Source: an uncultured Bacillaceae bacterium (GTDB taxonomy: Bacteria; Bacillota; Bacilli; Caldalkalibacillales; Caldalkalibacillaceae). From it: DNA of 16,129 nucleotides. This document shows, in pieces, positions 7,797 to 14,707 of the stretch. Under the pieces are notes generated by a model that searched no databases, was not told where the DNA came from, and saw only the letters and a list, made by a program, of their open reading frames with translations. The translations under genes were made by a program, and so were the position numbers. Each line of letters opens with the position of its first letter. The stretch's first letter is position 1. The stretch lies in NCBI GenBank assembly GCA_937967685.1, contig CALBTX010000185.1, positions 1-16,129 of the forward strand. Reading direction: 5' to 3'.

Positions 7797-8456
7797 TTCA
7801 GCCGCTTGGAGTGTACCACAGGCGATCCGCTCCCCGGCGTCTCCCGTTTTCATGGTCACTTCGTCAGCACCGGGACTGTCGCTGTCCTCTGATTGGTAAC
7901 GCTCCGGGATGTGCCCGAAATTGTCCGGGTTTTCGTGGATCATGACAGCCACTCCGTCATTCAATAATTGTTCAACCGTAAATTTATCGAGAGCAATGCT
8001 CATCTTCACTGTACCGTCTTCATTGGCATACAGCAGGGGCATATCCCCTGCATGAAGGCCATGACCTTCATCATCCCCCATCGCCCTGTCGGGATGATAA
8101 TGACCTTCATCATGAGCAAAAGCGCCGACATGAGCAACAGGTTCACATGATGAAGTTCTGTGCAAATGAAATCCGTGCCACCCCGGCTTCAAATGTTTAA
8201 GATCGGCAGAAACAACCGTCTTGTCATGATCTGTTATAAATTCCACCGTACCGATCGTTTCCCCGTGAACATCACGCATATTCGCCCTTGCTTTTATGTC
8301 CGCTTGTGTATTTTGAGCCGCTTCTTGATTCATGGCCTCGGTGCCCGACCCGGCCGTCGGCTGAGCATCATCGTTTTCATTTTGGGCACAGCCAGTCGCC
8401 AAAATCATGAAGGATAGCACGGCCAAAATGATCATCGATGTCCAATTCAAACGCAT
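7791..8456 (-). CDS. sodC: Lipoprotein Cu/Zn superoxide dismutase
   Basis: Converts superoxide to oxygen and peroxide outside the cell membrane. It has 221 residues. Residues 1-22 are a lipoprotein signal peptide ending A-T-G-C23, so the mature protein should be lipid-anchored; 24-55 is a polar, Ala/Gln/Asn-rich linker. The SOD fold shows GFHLH (His97, His99), GHYHP (His119) and VMIHE (His174) as copper ligands, with HAGD (His135, Asp138) for zinc. The remaining zinc His is displaced (candidates His121 or His132). Cys104 and Cys213 can form the structural disulfide, and Arg210 (GDAGERIACG) fits the active-site arginine. The ATG at 8456 lies 9 bases after AAGGAGG; the GTG at 8465 abuts the site. 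It is a single gene with terminators on both sides. B. subtilis YojM is the nearest relative I know, but it has lost copper ligands. Confidence 0.93.
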   Translation of the reverse strand: MRLNWTSMIILAVLSFMILATGCAQNENDDAQPTAGSGTEAMNQEAAQNTQADIKARANMRDVHGETIGTVEFITDHDKTVVSADLKHLKPGWHGFHLHRTSSCEPVAHVGAFAHDEGHYHPDRAMGDDEGHGLHAGDMPLLYANEDGTVKMSIALDKFTVEQLLNDGVAVMIHENPDNFGHIPERYQSEDSDSPGADEVTMKTGDAGERIACGTLQAAEK

Positions 8457-8569
8457 CAGGAACACCCTCCTTCCTTTTTACAATATTTCAAAACATTAGC
8501 ATTTTAACCGGAACGGCCTATGTTTAAACATTTTTCTAGGAATTGAGTCTTAAGCGCATCTTCCCCGCA

Positions 8570-8593
8570 AAAAAAAGAGCCTTTGCGGCTCTT
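8570..8593 (-). terminator. Terminator of the pfkA-pyk-fxsA unit
   Basis: A 7-bp stem (AAGAGCC/GGCTCTT; 8575-8581 with 8587-8593) and 5-base loop, followed on the minus strand by a run of seven or more T. It is about 100 bases past the fxsA stop and upstream of sodC, separating the two transcripts. The gap 8466-8568, which should hold the sodC promoter, contains no convincing -35/-10 pair. Confidence 0.9.
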
Positions 8594-8630
8594 CAACGCT
8601 CATCTTATCGGCAAATCATTTGAATGTGTG

Positions 8631-8664
8631 ATCTGTGCAAATACTCAATCTGGTGCAATACTCA
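8631..8664. repeat. 17-bp imperfect tandem repeat after fxsA
   Basis: Two adjacent 17-base copies, ATCTGTGCAAATACTCA (8631-8647) and ATCTGGTGCAATACTCA (8648-8664). They are identical apart from one base gained and one lost. They lie between the fxsA stop and its terminator; nothing else is visible in 8594-8694. Confidence 0.75.
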
Positions 8665-8694
8665 GTTGCCCTTCAGTTTAGCACATATCACCGT

Positions 8695-9087
8695 TTATCG
8701 GCGAATGATCATAAACTTTCCTTCGCGTATCCATTTCTCAAACAATCTTCTCAACCAAACTTTAACAATGTTGCGCGTATAGGGTAGGAGCAGTAAGAAC
8801 CCCAGTATATCCGTTATAAAACCAGGTGTTAAAAGGCCTGCACTGCCAAATAAGATGCACGCCCCATCGATGAGAGCCATCCCCGGCATCTCCCCGCGGG
8901 AAAGTTGAAGACGAATCAATTGCATGGTTTGCAGTCCTTCGCGTTTGGCCAGCCAGGCCCCCAAAACGCCCGTTAAAAGGACCAAGCCGATCGTATATGA
9001 TGCGCCGATCCATTGGCCGACGGAAATGAGCACCCATAATTCTATTATTGGCAGGATGATGAACGTCACCATGAGAATACGTAACAT
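8695..9087 (-). CDS. fxsA: FxsA family membrane protein (YtwI-like)
   Basis: Small cytoplasmic-membrane protein of 130 residues. Hydrophobic segments lie near residues 4-24, 29-47 and 72-101, ending in a basic tail (VWLRRLFEKWIREGKF). The family pattern is clear: an N-terminal ELWVLISVGQ-IG, then AWLAKREG and LLTPGFITDILGFLLLLP. E. coli FxsA is known for relieving F-plasmid exclusion of phage T7; the cellular role in Bacillus (YtwI) is unknown. The ATG at 9087 follows AAAGGGG by 7 bases. It is the last gene of pfkA-pyk-thioesterase-fxsA, 30 bases after the thioesterase, in the ytwI position known from B. subtilis. Confidence 0.92.
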   Translation of the reverse strand: MLRILMVTFIILPIIELWVLISVGQWIGASYTIGLVLLTGVLGAWLAKREGLQTMQLIRLQLSRGEMPGMALIDGACILFGSAGLLTPGFITDILGFLLLLPYTRNIVKVWLRRLFEKWIREGKFMIIRR

Positions 9088-9117
9088 ATATAGACCCCTT
9101 TACATCAGATCCCTGGT

Positions 9118-9582
9118 TCAGAACGATGATGCGCTGGATTCTGACTGACTCGCCGTTTTAGTGCTCAATTGACCCAAGCGTTCCCTGATCCGTTGATCGA
9201 GTTCAGGCCATATTTTTTTCAACGGAGTGGGACGCATATTTTTGTTCGTCCAACAATGGGCAGTCGTCCCGGTGGCCAACAGCTCGTCCTCGCGGTACAC
9301 GTCATAGGCAAACGTTAATTTGACGCCGCTGTATTCCACCATTCTGGCCCGAATGCGCAGCACATCATCATAACGGGCAGACTGCTTATATTTACAGTGC
9401 ACTTGGATGACGGGCAACAACAGTCCCATTTCTTCAATTTGACGGTAATCCGTGCCTAATTCGCGCAGCCAATCGGTACGGGCCACTTCAAACCAGGTGA
9501 TGTAGTTGCCGTGATGAACGACACCCATTTGATCCGTTTCCTGATAACGCACCCGCAACGTCGACGATGATTCATTCTGCAT
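9118..9582 (-). CDS. YbgC/4HBT-type acyl-CoA thioesterase
   Basis: Hot-dog-fold thioesterase, 154 residues, predicted to hydrolyse acyl- or hydroxybenzoyl-CoA-like thioesters. The N-terminal motif RYQETDQMGVVHHGNY holds the family catalytic Asp17, and F-E-x-x-R (31-35) follows. The hot-dog core ends near residue 120. The last 15-20 residues are Ser/Thr/Ala-rich and look like an added, disordered tail. The ATG at 9582 has AAGGTG 7 bases before it. The gene starts 18 bases after pyk and lies in the same unit; B. subtilis has ytzA between pyk and ytwI at this place. The true substrate cannot be told from sequence. Confidence 0.9.
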   Translation of the reverse strand: MQNESSSTLRVRYQETDQMGVVHHGNYITWFEVARTDWLRELGTDYRQIEEMGLLLPVIQVHCKYKQSARYDDVLRIRARMVEYSGVKLTFAYDVYREDELLATGTTAHCWTNKNMRPTPLKKIWPELDQRIRERLGQLSTKTASQSESSASSF

Positions 9583-9600
9583 ATGACAACACCTTGCTCA

Positions 9601-11358
9601 CTATAAAATTTTGGCGTGACCTGAATAAATATGTCCGCGTATGGCATCGACCGTAATTTCCATCCCATCTTCGAAAAGTTCCGTCGCTCTTTCCACTCCG
9701 ACAACGACGGGAATGCCCAAGCTTAAACCGACGACGGCCGCATGGGAGGTTAAGCCGCCTTCTTCCGTGACGACGGCAGCAGCCTTTTCAAAAGCGGACA
9801 TCATATCCCGGTCCGTACTCCTCGTGATCAAAATCGCCCCTTCTTCCATCTTGCGCACAGCTTCCGGTCCATTTTGGGCGTTGATCACTTTGCCTGTGAC
9901 GACTTTCTTGCCTATGCCTTGCCCCTTGGCCATCACATCACCCACTACATGAATTTTCAGCAGATTGGTCGTACCTGATTCATGAACGGGAACACCTGCA
10001 GTGACGACAACTAAGTCTCCGTACTGAACATAACCCGTTTGTAAAGCGGCTTCGACGGACAGTTCGAACATTTCATCCGTCGTGTTGGCTATCGGAGATA
10101 AGCACGCTTGAACACCCCAAACGAGCGATAATTTGCGCATCACATGTTCATGGGGGGTCACCGCAATAATCGGTGCTTTCGGCCTGTATTTGGAAACCAT
10201 CTGGGCGGTATAGCCGCTTTCGGTCGCCGTAATAATCGCTGATGTCCCTAAGTCCAGCGAGGCATTGCATACCGCCTGACTGATCGCATCTGTGACGGTT
10301 TCCTGCGATTCGTTGCTGCGGTGATGGAAAACCTCCCGGTATTGCAACGCCTCTTCCGTGCGCCTGGCAATTCTGGCCATCGTCTCGACCGATTCGAGCG
10401 GATATTTTCCCGCCGCCGTCTCACCGGAAAGCATGATCGCGTCCGTCCCGTCGAAAATGGCATTGGCGATATCGGTCACTTCCGCTCTTGTCGGACGGGG
10501 ATTGCGCTGCATGGAATCCAACATTTGCGTGGCCGTGATAACCGGCTTGCCCAGCCGATTGCATTTTTGAATGATTAATTTTTGCATCAAAGGGACCTCT
10601 TCGGCCGGAACTTCAACACCCAGATCACCACGGGCGACCATCACCCCGTCGGCCACTTCCAAAATTTCATCCAGATTGTCTATGCCTTCCTGATTTTCAA
10701 TTTTGGCGATAATCTGCACTTCCGTCTGCTTACTTTCTTCCAAAATTTCCCTGATTTCTAAAATGTCGTTCGCCTTGCGCACGAATGAAGCGGCAATAAA
10801 ATCAATCTGATGCGCCAAGCCAAAGCGGATATCATCCGCATCTTTTCTAGTGATTCCCGGAAGATTGACGGAAACTCCCGGCACGTTCACCCCTTTCTTG
10901 CTCTTGAGCGGTCCCCCGTTCACAATACGGGTCATGATCTCCTGACCTTCTATTTTTTCGACTTTCAGCTCGATTAATCCGTCATCGATCAATATCGTGC
11001 CGCCGACACTGACATCATTGACCAGCCCCGAATAAGTGACCGAAACTTTGTGAGCGTCCCCGTGCATCTCTTTCGTTGTCAGTATAAACGTTTTTCCTTC
11101 CTCAAGGATGACCGTTTCCTCTTTTAACTCGCCGGTCCGTATTTCCGGTCCTTTCGTATCCAGCAGCAAGGCGATGTGGTCTTTTCCTGTTTCTTGCTGT
11201 GCTTGGCGAATATTTGCAATTCTCCTTCTCTGCTCGTCATGGTTGCCGTGCGAAAAGTTGAGCCGAACAACATCCAGGCCCGCCTGAAACATTTGTTTGA
11301 GCATGTCAACCGATTCACTCGCCGGGCCGATCGTGGCCACAATCTTCGTTTTTCTCAA
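9601..11358 (-). CDS. pyk: Pyruvate kinase with C-terminal phosphohistidine-like domain
   Basis: Final ATP-forming step of glycolysis, phosphoenolpyruvate to pyruvate; cytosolic tetramer in the family. It has 585 residues, equal to B. subtilis Pyk. Key residues are Arg32, Asn34 and Ser36 (RLNFSHG), DTKGPEIRTG (67-76), Lys219 and Glu221 (IIAKIENQEG), Asp245 (ARGDLGVE) and TATQMLDSM near 276-283. After the core and allosteric domains comes the extra Bacillus-type C-terminal domain (about 475-585) with GGLTSHAAVVG; His539 is at the position of the phosphohistidine of PEP-utilising enzymes. The start is the TTG at 11358: it lies 8 bases after AAGGAGG and gives MRKTKIVATIGPAS. The upstream in-frame TTG at 11364 touches the ribosome site. 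The gene follows pfkA by 14 bases, and its ribosome site overlaps the pfkA stop. Confidence 0.98.
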   Translation of the reverse strand: MRKTKIVATIGPASESVDMLKQMFQAGLDVVRLNFSHGNHDEQRRRIANIRQAQQETGKDHIALLLDTKGPEIRTGELKEETVILEEGKTFILTTKEMHGDAHKVSVTYSGLVNDVSVGGTILIDDGLIELKVEKIEGQEIMTRIVNGGPLKSKKGVNVPGVSVNLPGITRKDADDIRFGLAHQIDFIAASFVRKANDILEIREILEESKQTEVQIIAKIENQEGIDNLDEILEVADGVMVARGDLGVEVPAEEVPLMQKLIIQKCNRLGKPVITATQMLDSMQRNPRPTRAEVTDIANAIFDGTDAIMLSGETAAGKYPLESVETMARIARRTEEALQYREVFHHRSNESQETVTDAISQAVCNASLDLGTSAIITATESGYTAQMVSKYRPKAPIIAVTPHEHVMRKLSLVWGVQACLSPIANTTDEMFELSVEAALQTGYVQYGDLVVVTAGVPVHESGTTNLLKIHVVGDVMAKGQGIGKKVVTGKVINAQNGPEAVRKMEEGAILITRSTDRDMMSAFEKAAAVVTEEGGLTSHAAVVGLSLGIPVVVGVERATELFEDGMEITVDAIRGHIYSGHAKIL

Positions 11359-11372
11359 GCACAACCCCTCCT

Positions 11373-12332
11373 TCAGATAGACAGCTCCTTAGCCAGCTCA
11401 TACATCGATAAATCCAAGTGATGTGTTTGCTGCAAAGCTTTAGAAAAAGAAGTGGAGACCGCGTCTTGATGGACGATGCCGACCATCTCTCCTTTTTTGC
11501 CATTTAACAAACATTCGACGGCATAAGCTCCCAAACGACTGGCCAACATGCGATCGAAGGCTGTCGGGGATCCCCCGCGCTGAATATGCCCGAGGACGGT
11601 GACGCGGCACTCCATGCCCGTCCTTTCTTTCAAGCGTTGAGCAACGTCCATCCCGCTTCCCACCCCTTCGGCGACGACAATGATGCTGTGTTTTTTGCCC
11701 CGGTTTTGCCCGCGTTTCAAACGCAGGACAACGTCGTCAATGGCCTGCTTCGCCTCAGGAATTAAAATCGTTTCGGCTCCGTCGGCCAGACCGGCCCAAA
11801 GCGCCAAATCACCCGCATTTCTGCCCATCACTTCAATGACAAACGTTCGTTCATGACTGGTCGCCGTATCCCTGATCTTATCGATCGCTTCAATAACGGT
11901 GTTCAAAGCGGTGTCAAAACCGATCGTAAAATCCGTGCAAGGGATGTCATTGTCAATCGTCGCCGGCACGCCGATGGTGGCCATCCCTTGCTGAGCCAGC
12001 TTTTCAGCGCCTCGAAATGAGCCGTCGCCGCCAATGACGACCAGCCCTTCAACACCGTTTCTATGTAAAACTTCAACAGCCCGTTGCTGCCCCTCTTCTG
12101 TTTTAAAGGCTTCACTGCGGGCCGTCCCGAGTACCGTGCCCCCACGGTGGATGATGTCTCCCACGGAACCCAAATCCAAACGTTTCAATTTGCCGTTCAT
12201 TAAGCCGTGATAACCTTGATCAATGCCGACAACGTCCACACCATGGTATATGCTTTTACGGACGACGGCGCGAATGGCCGCGTTCATGCCCGGTGCATCA
12301 CCACCGCTTGTCAGCACCCCGATTTTTTGCAC
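11373..12332 (-). CDS. pfkA: ATP-dependent 6-phosphofructokinase
   Basis: Committed glycolytic step, fructose 6-phosphate plus ATP to fructose 1,6-bisphosphate; allosteric tetramer in the family. With the GTG at 12332 as start the protein has 319 residues, as in B. subtilis and Geobacillus, and the numbering agrees: Gly11 (TSGGDAPG), GGDGSF at 101-106, catalytic Asp127 (TIDND), Arg162, Arg243 and Arg252. An AAGGTGA ribosome site lies 5 bases before this GTG. The longer frame starts at GTG 12341, inside that ribosome site. It is the first gene of pfkA-pyk-thioesterase-fxsA. The upstream spacer (12333-12593) carries the dyad repeats described separately. Confidence 0.98.
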   Translation of the reverse strand: MQKIGVLTSGGDAPGMNAAIRAVVRKSIYHGVDVVGIDQGYHGLMNGKLKRLDLGSVGDIIHRGGTVLGTARSEAFKTEEGQQRAVEVLHRNGVEGLVVIGGDGSFRGAEKLAQQGMATIGVPATIDNDIPCTDFTIGFDTALNTVIEAIDKIRDTATSHERTFVIEVMGRNAGDLALWAGLADGAETILIPEAKQAIDDVVLRLKRGQNRGKKHSIIVVAEGVGSGMDVAQRLKERTGMECRVTVLGHIQRGGSPTAFDRMLASRLGAYAVECLLNGKKGEMVGIVHQDAVSTSFSKALQQTHHLDLSMYELAKELSI

Positions 12333-12443
12333 CTGACTCACCTTCCCGCTTCTTTCTCACCCTGTCTGTCTGCCGGACGCGCTTACCATCAGGCAATATG
12401 TTCTCATTGAACCTAAAATTGCTCTCTATTGGACCTGCTGCAT

Positions 12444-12472
12444 AGATTACGATGTCATTTATTATTTTCCAA
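12444..12472 (-). promoter_or_regulatory. Weak candidate pfkA promoter
   Basis: Minus-strand TTGGAA (12467-12472), 17-base spacer, TAATCT (12444-12449). The -10 box matches only 3 of 6 consensus bases, so this is a guess guided by position. The unit must start somewhere between the accA terminator and pfkA, and no better pair was seen. Confidence 0.25.
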
Positions 12473-12500
12473 ATGAGGTCATGCCATCCATGCAAGTGAC

Positions 12501-12590
12501 ATGGCGACTTTGAAGCACATACCATTTCACATTGAAACTTTCAATCTCATACCATCATTTTTCATTGATACTCAATCACATACCATTTTT
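12501..12590. repeat. Three degenerate ~30-bp tandem repeats with internal dyads
   Basis: On the minus strand three units follow one another, each opening GAAAAATG or GTGAAATG, then GTATG(T/A)G, then a dyad. Dyad A (12564-12576) is ATTGAGTATCAAT, with 5-bp arms. Dyad B (12531-12545) is ATTGAAAGTTTCAAT, a perfect 7-bp arm around one base. Dyad C (12501-12515) is a decayed form. Centres are 32 and 30 bases apart, near three helical turns. They lie between the accA terminator and pfkA, so they could be operators for the glycolytic unit or only decayed duplications. Confidence 0.7.
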
Positions 12591-12593
12591 CGA

Positions 12594-12629
12594 GGAAAAA
12601 AGTGCCTCTGACGAAAGCAGAAGGCACTT
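12594..12629 (-). terminator. Terminator after accA
   Basis: Stem AAGTGCC/GGCACTT (12600-12606 with 12623-12629) extended by TCTG/CAGA past a single-base bulge, loop of 7, followed on the minus strand by six T. The stem begins on the first base transcribed past the middle of the accA TGA codon, so stop codon and hairpin overlap. Confidence 0.93.
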
Positions 12630-13612
12630 CATTGGGCGTCCACCGGCATGGACGGCGTCTCAAAAGCAAATCGGCCAATATGTCTGTATTTGGCATAACG
12701 TTGGTCCAGCAGCGCTTTTTTGTCCAATGCACTAAGCTCTGACAGGGCTTGCTGCAATGTTTCTTTAATGGCGGCAGCCTGAGCCTGCGGATCTTTGTGA
12801 GCCCCTCCTCTTGGTTCGGGAATCACGCCTTCAATGATACCCATTTCATGCAGGTCGGCCGCCGTAATTTTCATCGTTTCGGCCGCCCGCTGGGCCATTG
12901 AGGCGTCTTTCCACAGCAAGGCGGCGGCCCCTTCCGGAGAAATAACGGAGTAGATCGCGTTTTCGAGCATATAAATATGATTGCTCACCCCAAGGGCCAG
13001 TGCTCCGCCGCTGCCCCCTTCCCCGGTGACCACGGAAATGATCGGCACTTCAAATCCCGCCATCGCTTTTAAATTTCGGGCAATCGCTTCGCTTTGCCCT
13101 CTTTCCTCGGCCGCCTTTCCGGGATAAGCCCCCGGTGTATCGATAAAACAAATGATCGGACGAGAAAATTTATCGGCCTGCTCCATCGCTCTCAGCGCTT
13201 TGCGGTACCCTTCCGGATGGGGCATACCGAAATTGCGGGCGATATTTTCCTTCGTGTCTTTTCCTTTCTGGTGGCCAATGACGGTCACCGGTTGATCATC
13301 CAATTTGGCAATACCGGCGACGAGGGCAGGATCATCACCATACAATCGATCCCCGTGAATTTCAAAAAAAGAGTCGAAAATATGACCGATGTAATCCAAA
13401 GTTGTCGGACGGCCCGTATGGCGGGCAATTTGGACACGCTGCCAAGCGGTCAAATTGCCGTAAATCTCTTCCTCCAACCGTTTCGCTTTCTCCGTGAGGC
13501 GTTCAATTTCCGTTGAAAAATCAATCTCTTTTTCTTTCGTGAATGTCTGTAATTCTTCTATTTTGCGACGCAATTCAATCAAAGGACGCTCGAACGGCAA
13601 ATCACCCGCCAT
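12629..13612 (-). CDS. accA: Acetyl-CoA carboxylase carboxyltransferase subunit alpha
   Basis: With AccD forms the carboxyltransferase that moves carboxyl from carboxybiotin-BCCP to acetyl-CoA, giving malonyl-CoA for fatty-acid synthesis. It has 327 residues (B. subtilis about 325). It opens MAGDLPFERPLIELRRKI followed by a helical, probably coiled region (10-50), then the crotonase-like core: ARHTGRPTTLDYI, DRLYGDDPALVAGIA and the oxyanion-type glycines in TGEGGSGGALALG, then YSVISPEGAAALLWKD. The start is the ATG at 13612 inside accD, with GGGTGA 5 bases ahead. The two genes overlap by 11 bases, pointing to translational coupling for equal subunits. An in-frame extension to 13693 runs through accD and is not credible. 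Confidence 0.98.
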   Translation of the reverse strand: MAGDLPFERPLIELRRKIEELQTFTKEKEIDFSTEIERLTEKAKRLEEEIYGNLTAWQRVQIARHTGRPTTLDYIGHIFDSFFEIHGDRLYGDDPALVAGIAKLDDQPVTVIGHQKGKDTKENIARNFGMPHPEGYRKALRAMEQADKFSRPIICFIDTPGAYPGKAAEERGQSEAIARNLKAMAGFEVPIISVVTGEGGSGGALALGVSNHIYMLENAIYSVISPEGAAALLWKDASMAQRAAETMKITAADLHEMGIIEGVIPEPRGGAHKDPQAQAAAIKETLQQALSELSALDKKALLDQRYAKYRHIGRFAFETPSMPVDAQ

Positions 13613-14465
13613 GATGCTCACCCCGCTCTGTGTGAAGTTCGAGAAGCGTTGCCAACGTCTCCCGCATTTCAGCCCGGTGGACGACTTGATCAATCTGACC
13701 GTGCTTCAATAAAAACTCGGCCGTCTGAAAATCATCCGGCAATTCCTGGCGAATGGTTTGTTCAATGATGCGCCTTCCGGCAAAGCCGATCAGTGCTTTA
13801 GGCTCGGCCAAATGATAATCACCCAGTGAGGCGAAACTGGCTGAGACACCGCCTGTCGTCGGATTCGTCAATACGGAAATAAACAGAATGCGTTCCCGTT
13901 CCAATCTGGCCAGAGCAGCACTCGTTTTGGCCATCTGCATCAAACTGAGAACCCCTTCTTGCATCCTGGCTCCGCCCGAAGCAGAAAATAAAACGAACGG
14001 GGTTCGTTTTTCGATTGAACGTTCGATCGCCCGCGTGATTTTCTCCCCGACGACCGAACCCATACTGGCCATGCGGAAACGGGCATCCATCACCCCGATC
14101 ACGACCGGGTATGCTTTAATCGTCCCTTCAGCGGTGATGACCGCTTCTTTCAAACCGGTTTGCCGTCTGTCTTTTTCCAGCTTGGACGCATAGTCAGGGA
14201 AGGATAGAGGGTCTTCAGACACCATGTCCGCATCCAGCTCTGTAAACCCCTCATCCAGTGTCATCTCTAAACGTTCCAGTGCCTTTAGAGGAAAATGGTA
14301 ACCGCAATGCGGGCAAACTTGCAAGTTTTTCTGACATTCTTTCGTATACAGTATCGTCCGGCATGATTTGCATTTTACCATTAAACCTTCCGGTATGTCT
14401 TTTTTGGCCCGCTCGGAAGGAATGGTGGCATATTTGCGTCTTTTAGAAAATAAATCCTTGAGCAC
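13602..14465 (-). CDS. accD: Acetyl-CoA carboxylase carboxyltransferase subunit beta
   Basis: Partner of AccA in the carboxyltransferase. It has 287 residues. The N-terminal zinc ribbon uses Cys32, Cys35, Cys51 and Cys54 (KCKSC ... VCPHC). The core carries VVIGVMDARFRMASMGSVVGEKI, FSASGGARMQEG and NPTTGGVSASFA, the acyl-CoA-binding and oxyanion segments of the family. The start is a GTG at 14465, 5 bases after GAGGTG. The C-terminus runs past the accA start. It follows the 60-residue gene by 49 bases with no terminator, so it is probably transcribed from the malic enzyme promoter; no own promoter and no FapR-like operator were seen. Confidence 0.98.
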   Translation of the reverse strand: MLKDLFSKRRKYATIPSERAKKDIPEGLMVKCKSCRTILYTKECQKNLQVCPHCGYHFPLKALERLEMTLDEGFTELDADMVSEDPLSFPDYASKLEKDRRQTGLKEAVITAEGTIKAYPVVIGVMDARFRMASMGSVVGEKITRAIERSIEKRTPFVLFSASGGARMQEGVLSLMQMAKTSAALARLERERILFISVLTNPTTGGVSASFASLGDYHLAEPKALIGFAGRRIIEQTIRQELPDDFQTAEFLLKHGQIDQVVHRAEMRETLATLLELHTERGEHHGG

Positions 14466-14514
14466 ACAGACACCTCGCCTTATTCTGTAAAAAACATCGC
14501 TGTAAAGTCCGTTG

Positions 14515-14697
14515 TTATTGCAGTATGCGGTTCAAAACGACTTCCACTTCCTCCAATTCGCTTTCGGCCACTTGGATTTCGTACTGCTTACCGTGCGTGC
14601 TAGCCTGCACATTGACCAAAAAACCTTCTGCTGATAAACGATCCTGAATTTTGTTGGCGATTTTGGCGCTGGGAGCGATGTAGATGACTGTCCACAT
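14515..14697 (-). CDS. Conserved small protein of unknown function (60 residues)
   Basis: No function is recognised. The 60 residues read as strand-helix-strand-strand-helix: WTVIYIAP, a basic helix (SAKIANKIQDRLSAEG), FLVNVQAS, KQYEIQVA, then an acidic amphipathic helix (ESELEEVEVVLNRIL). This resembles the half-ferredoxin pattern of small DUF2007-like or ACT-like domains, which bind partners or small ligands. There are no cysteines, catalytic motifs or membrane segments. The ATG at 14697 has AGGTGA 6 bases ahead, overlapping the stop codon of the malic enzyme gene 10 bases away, so both are surely cotranslated from one transcript. A role in regulating malic enzyme or acetyl-CoA carboxylase is an inference from position alone. 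Confidence 0.85.
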   Translation of the reverse strand: MWTVIYIAPSAKIANKIQDRLSAEGFLVNVQASTHGKQYEIQVAESELEEVEVVLNRILQ

Positions 14698-14707
14698 CGT
14701 CTTTCAC

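Noticed and set aside
12501..12590. CRISPR-like or insertion-sequence remnant before pfkA
   Set aside because: Units diverge and abut one another, with no spacers of constant length, no terminal inverted repeats pairing across the spacer and no transposase remnant.
14466..14514. Separate promoter for accD
   Set aside because: A TTTACA box is present but no -10 at proper spacing; the gap is short and the unit reads through from malic enzyme.
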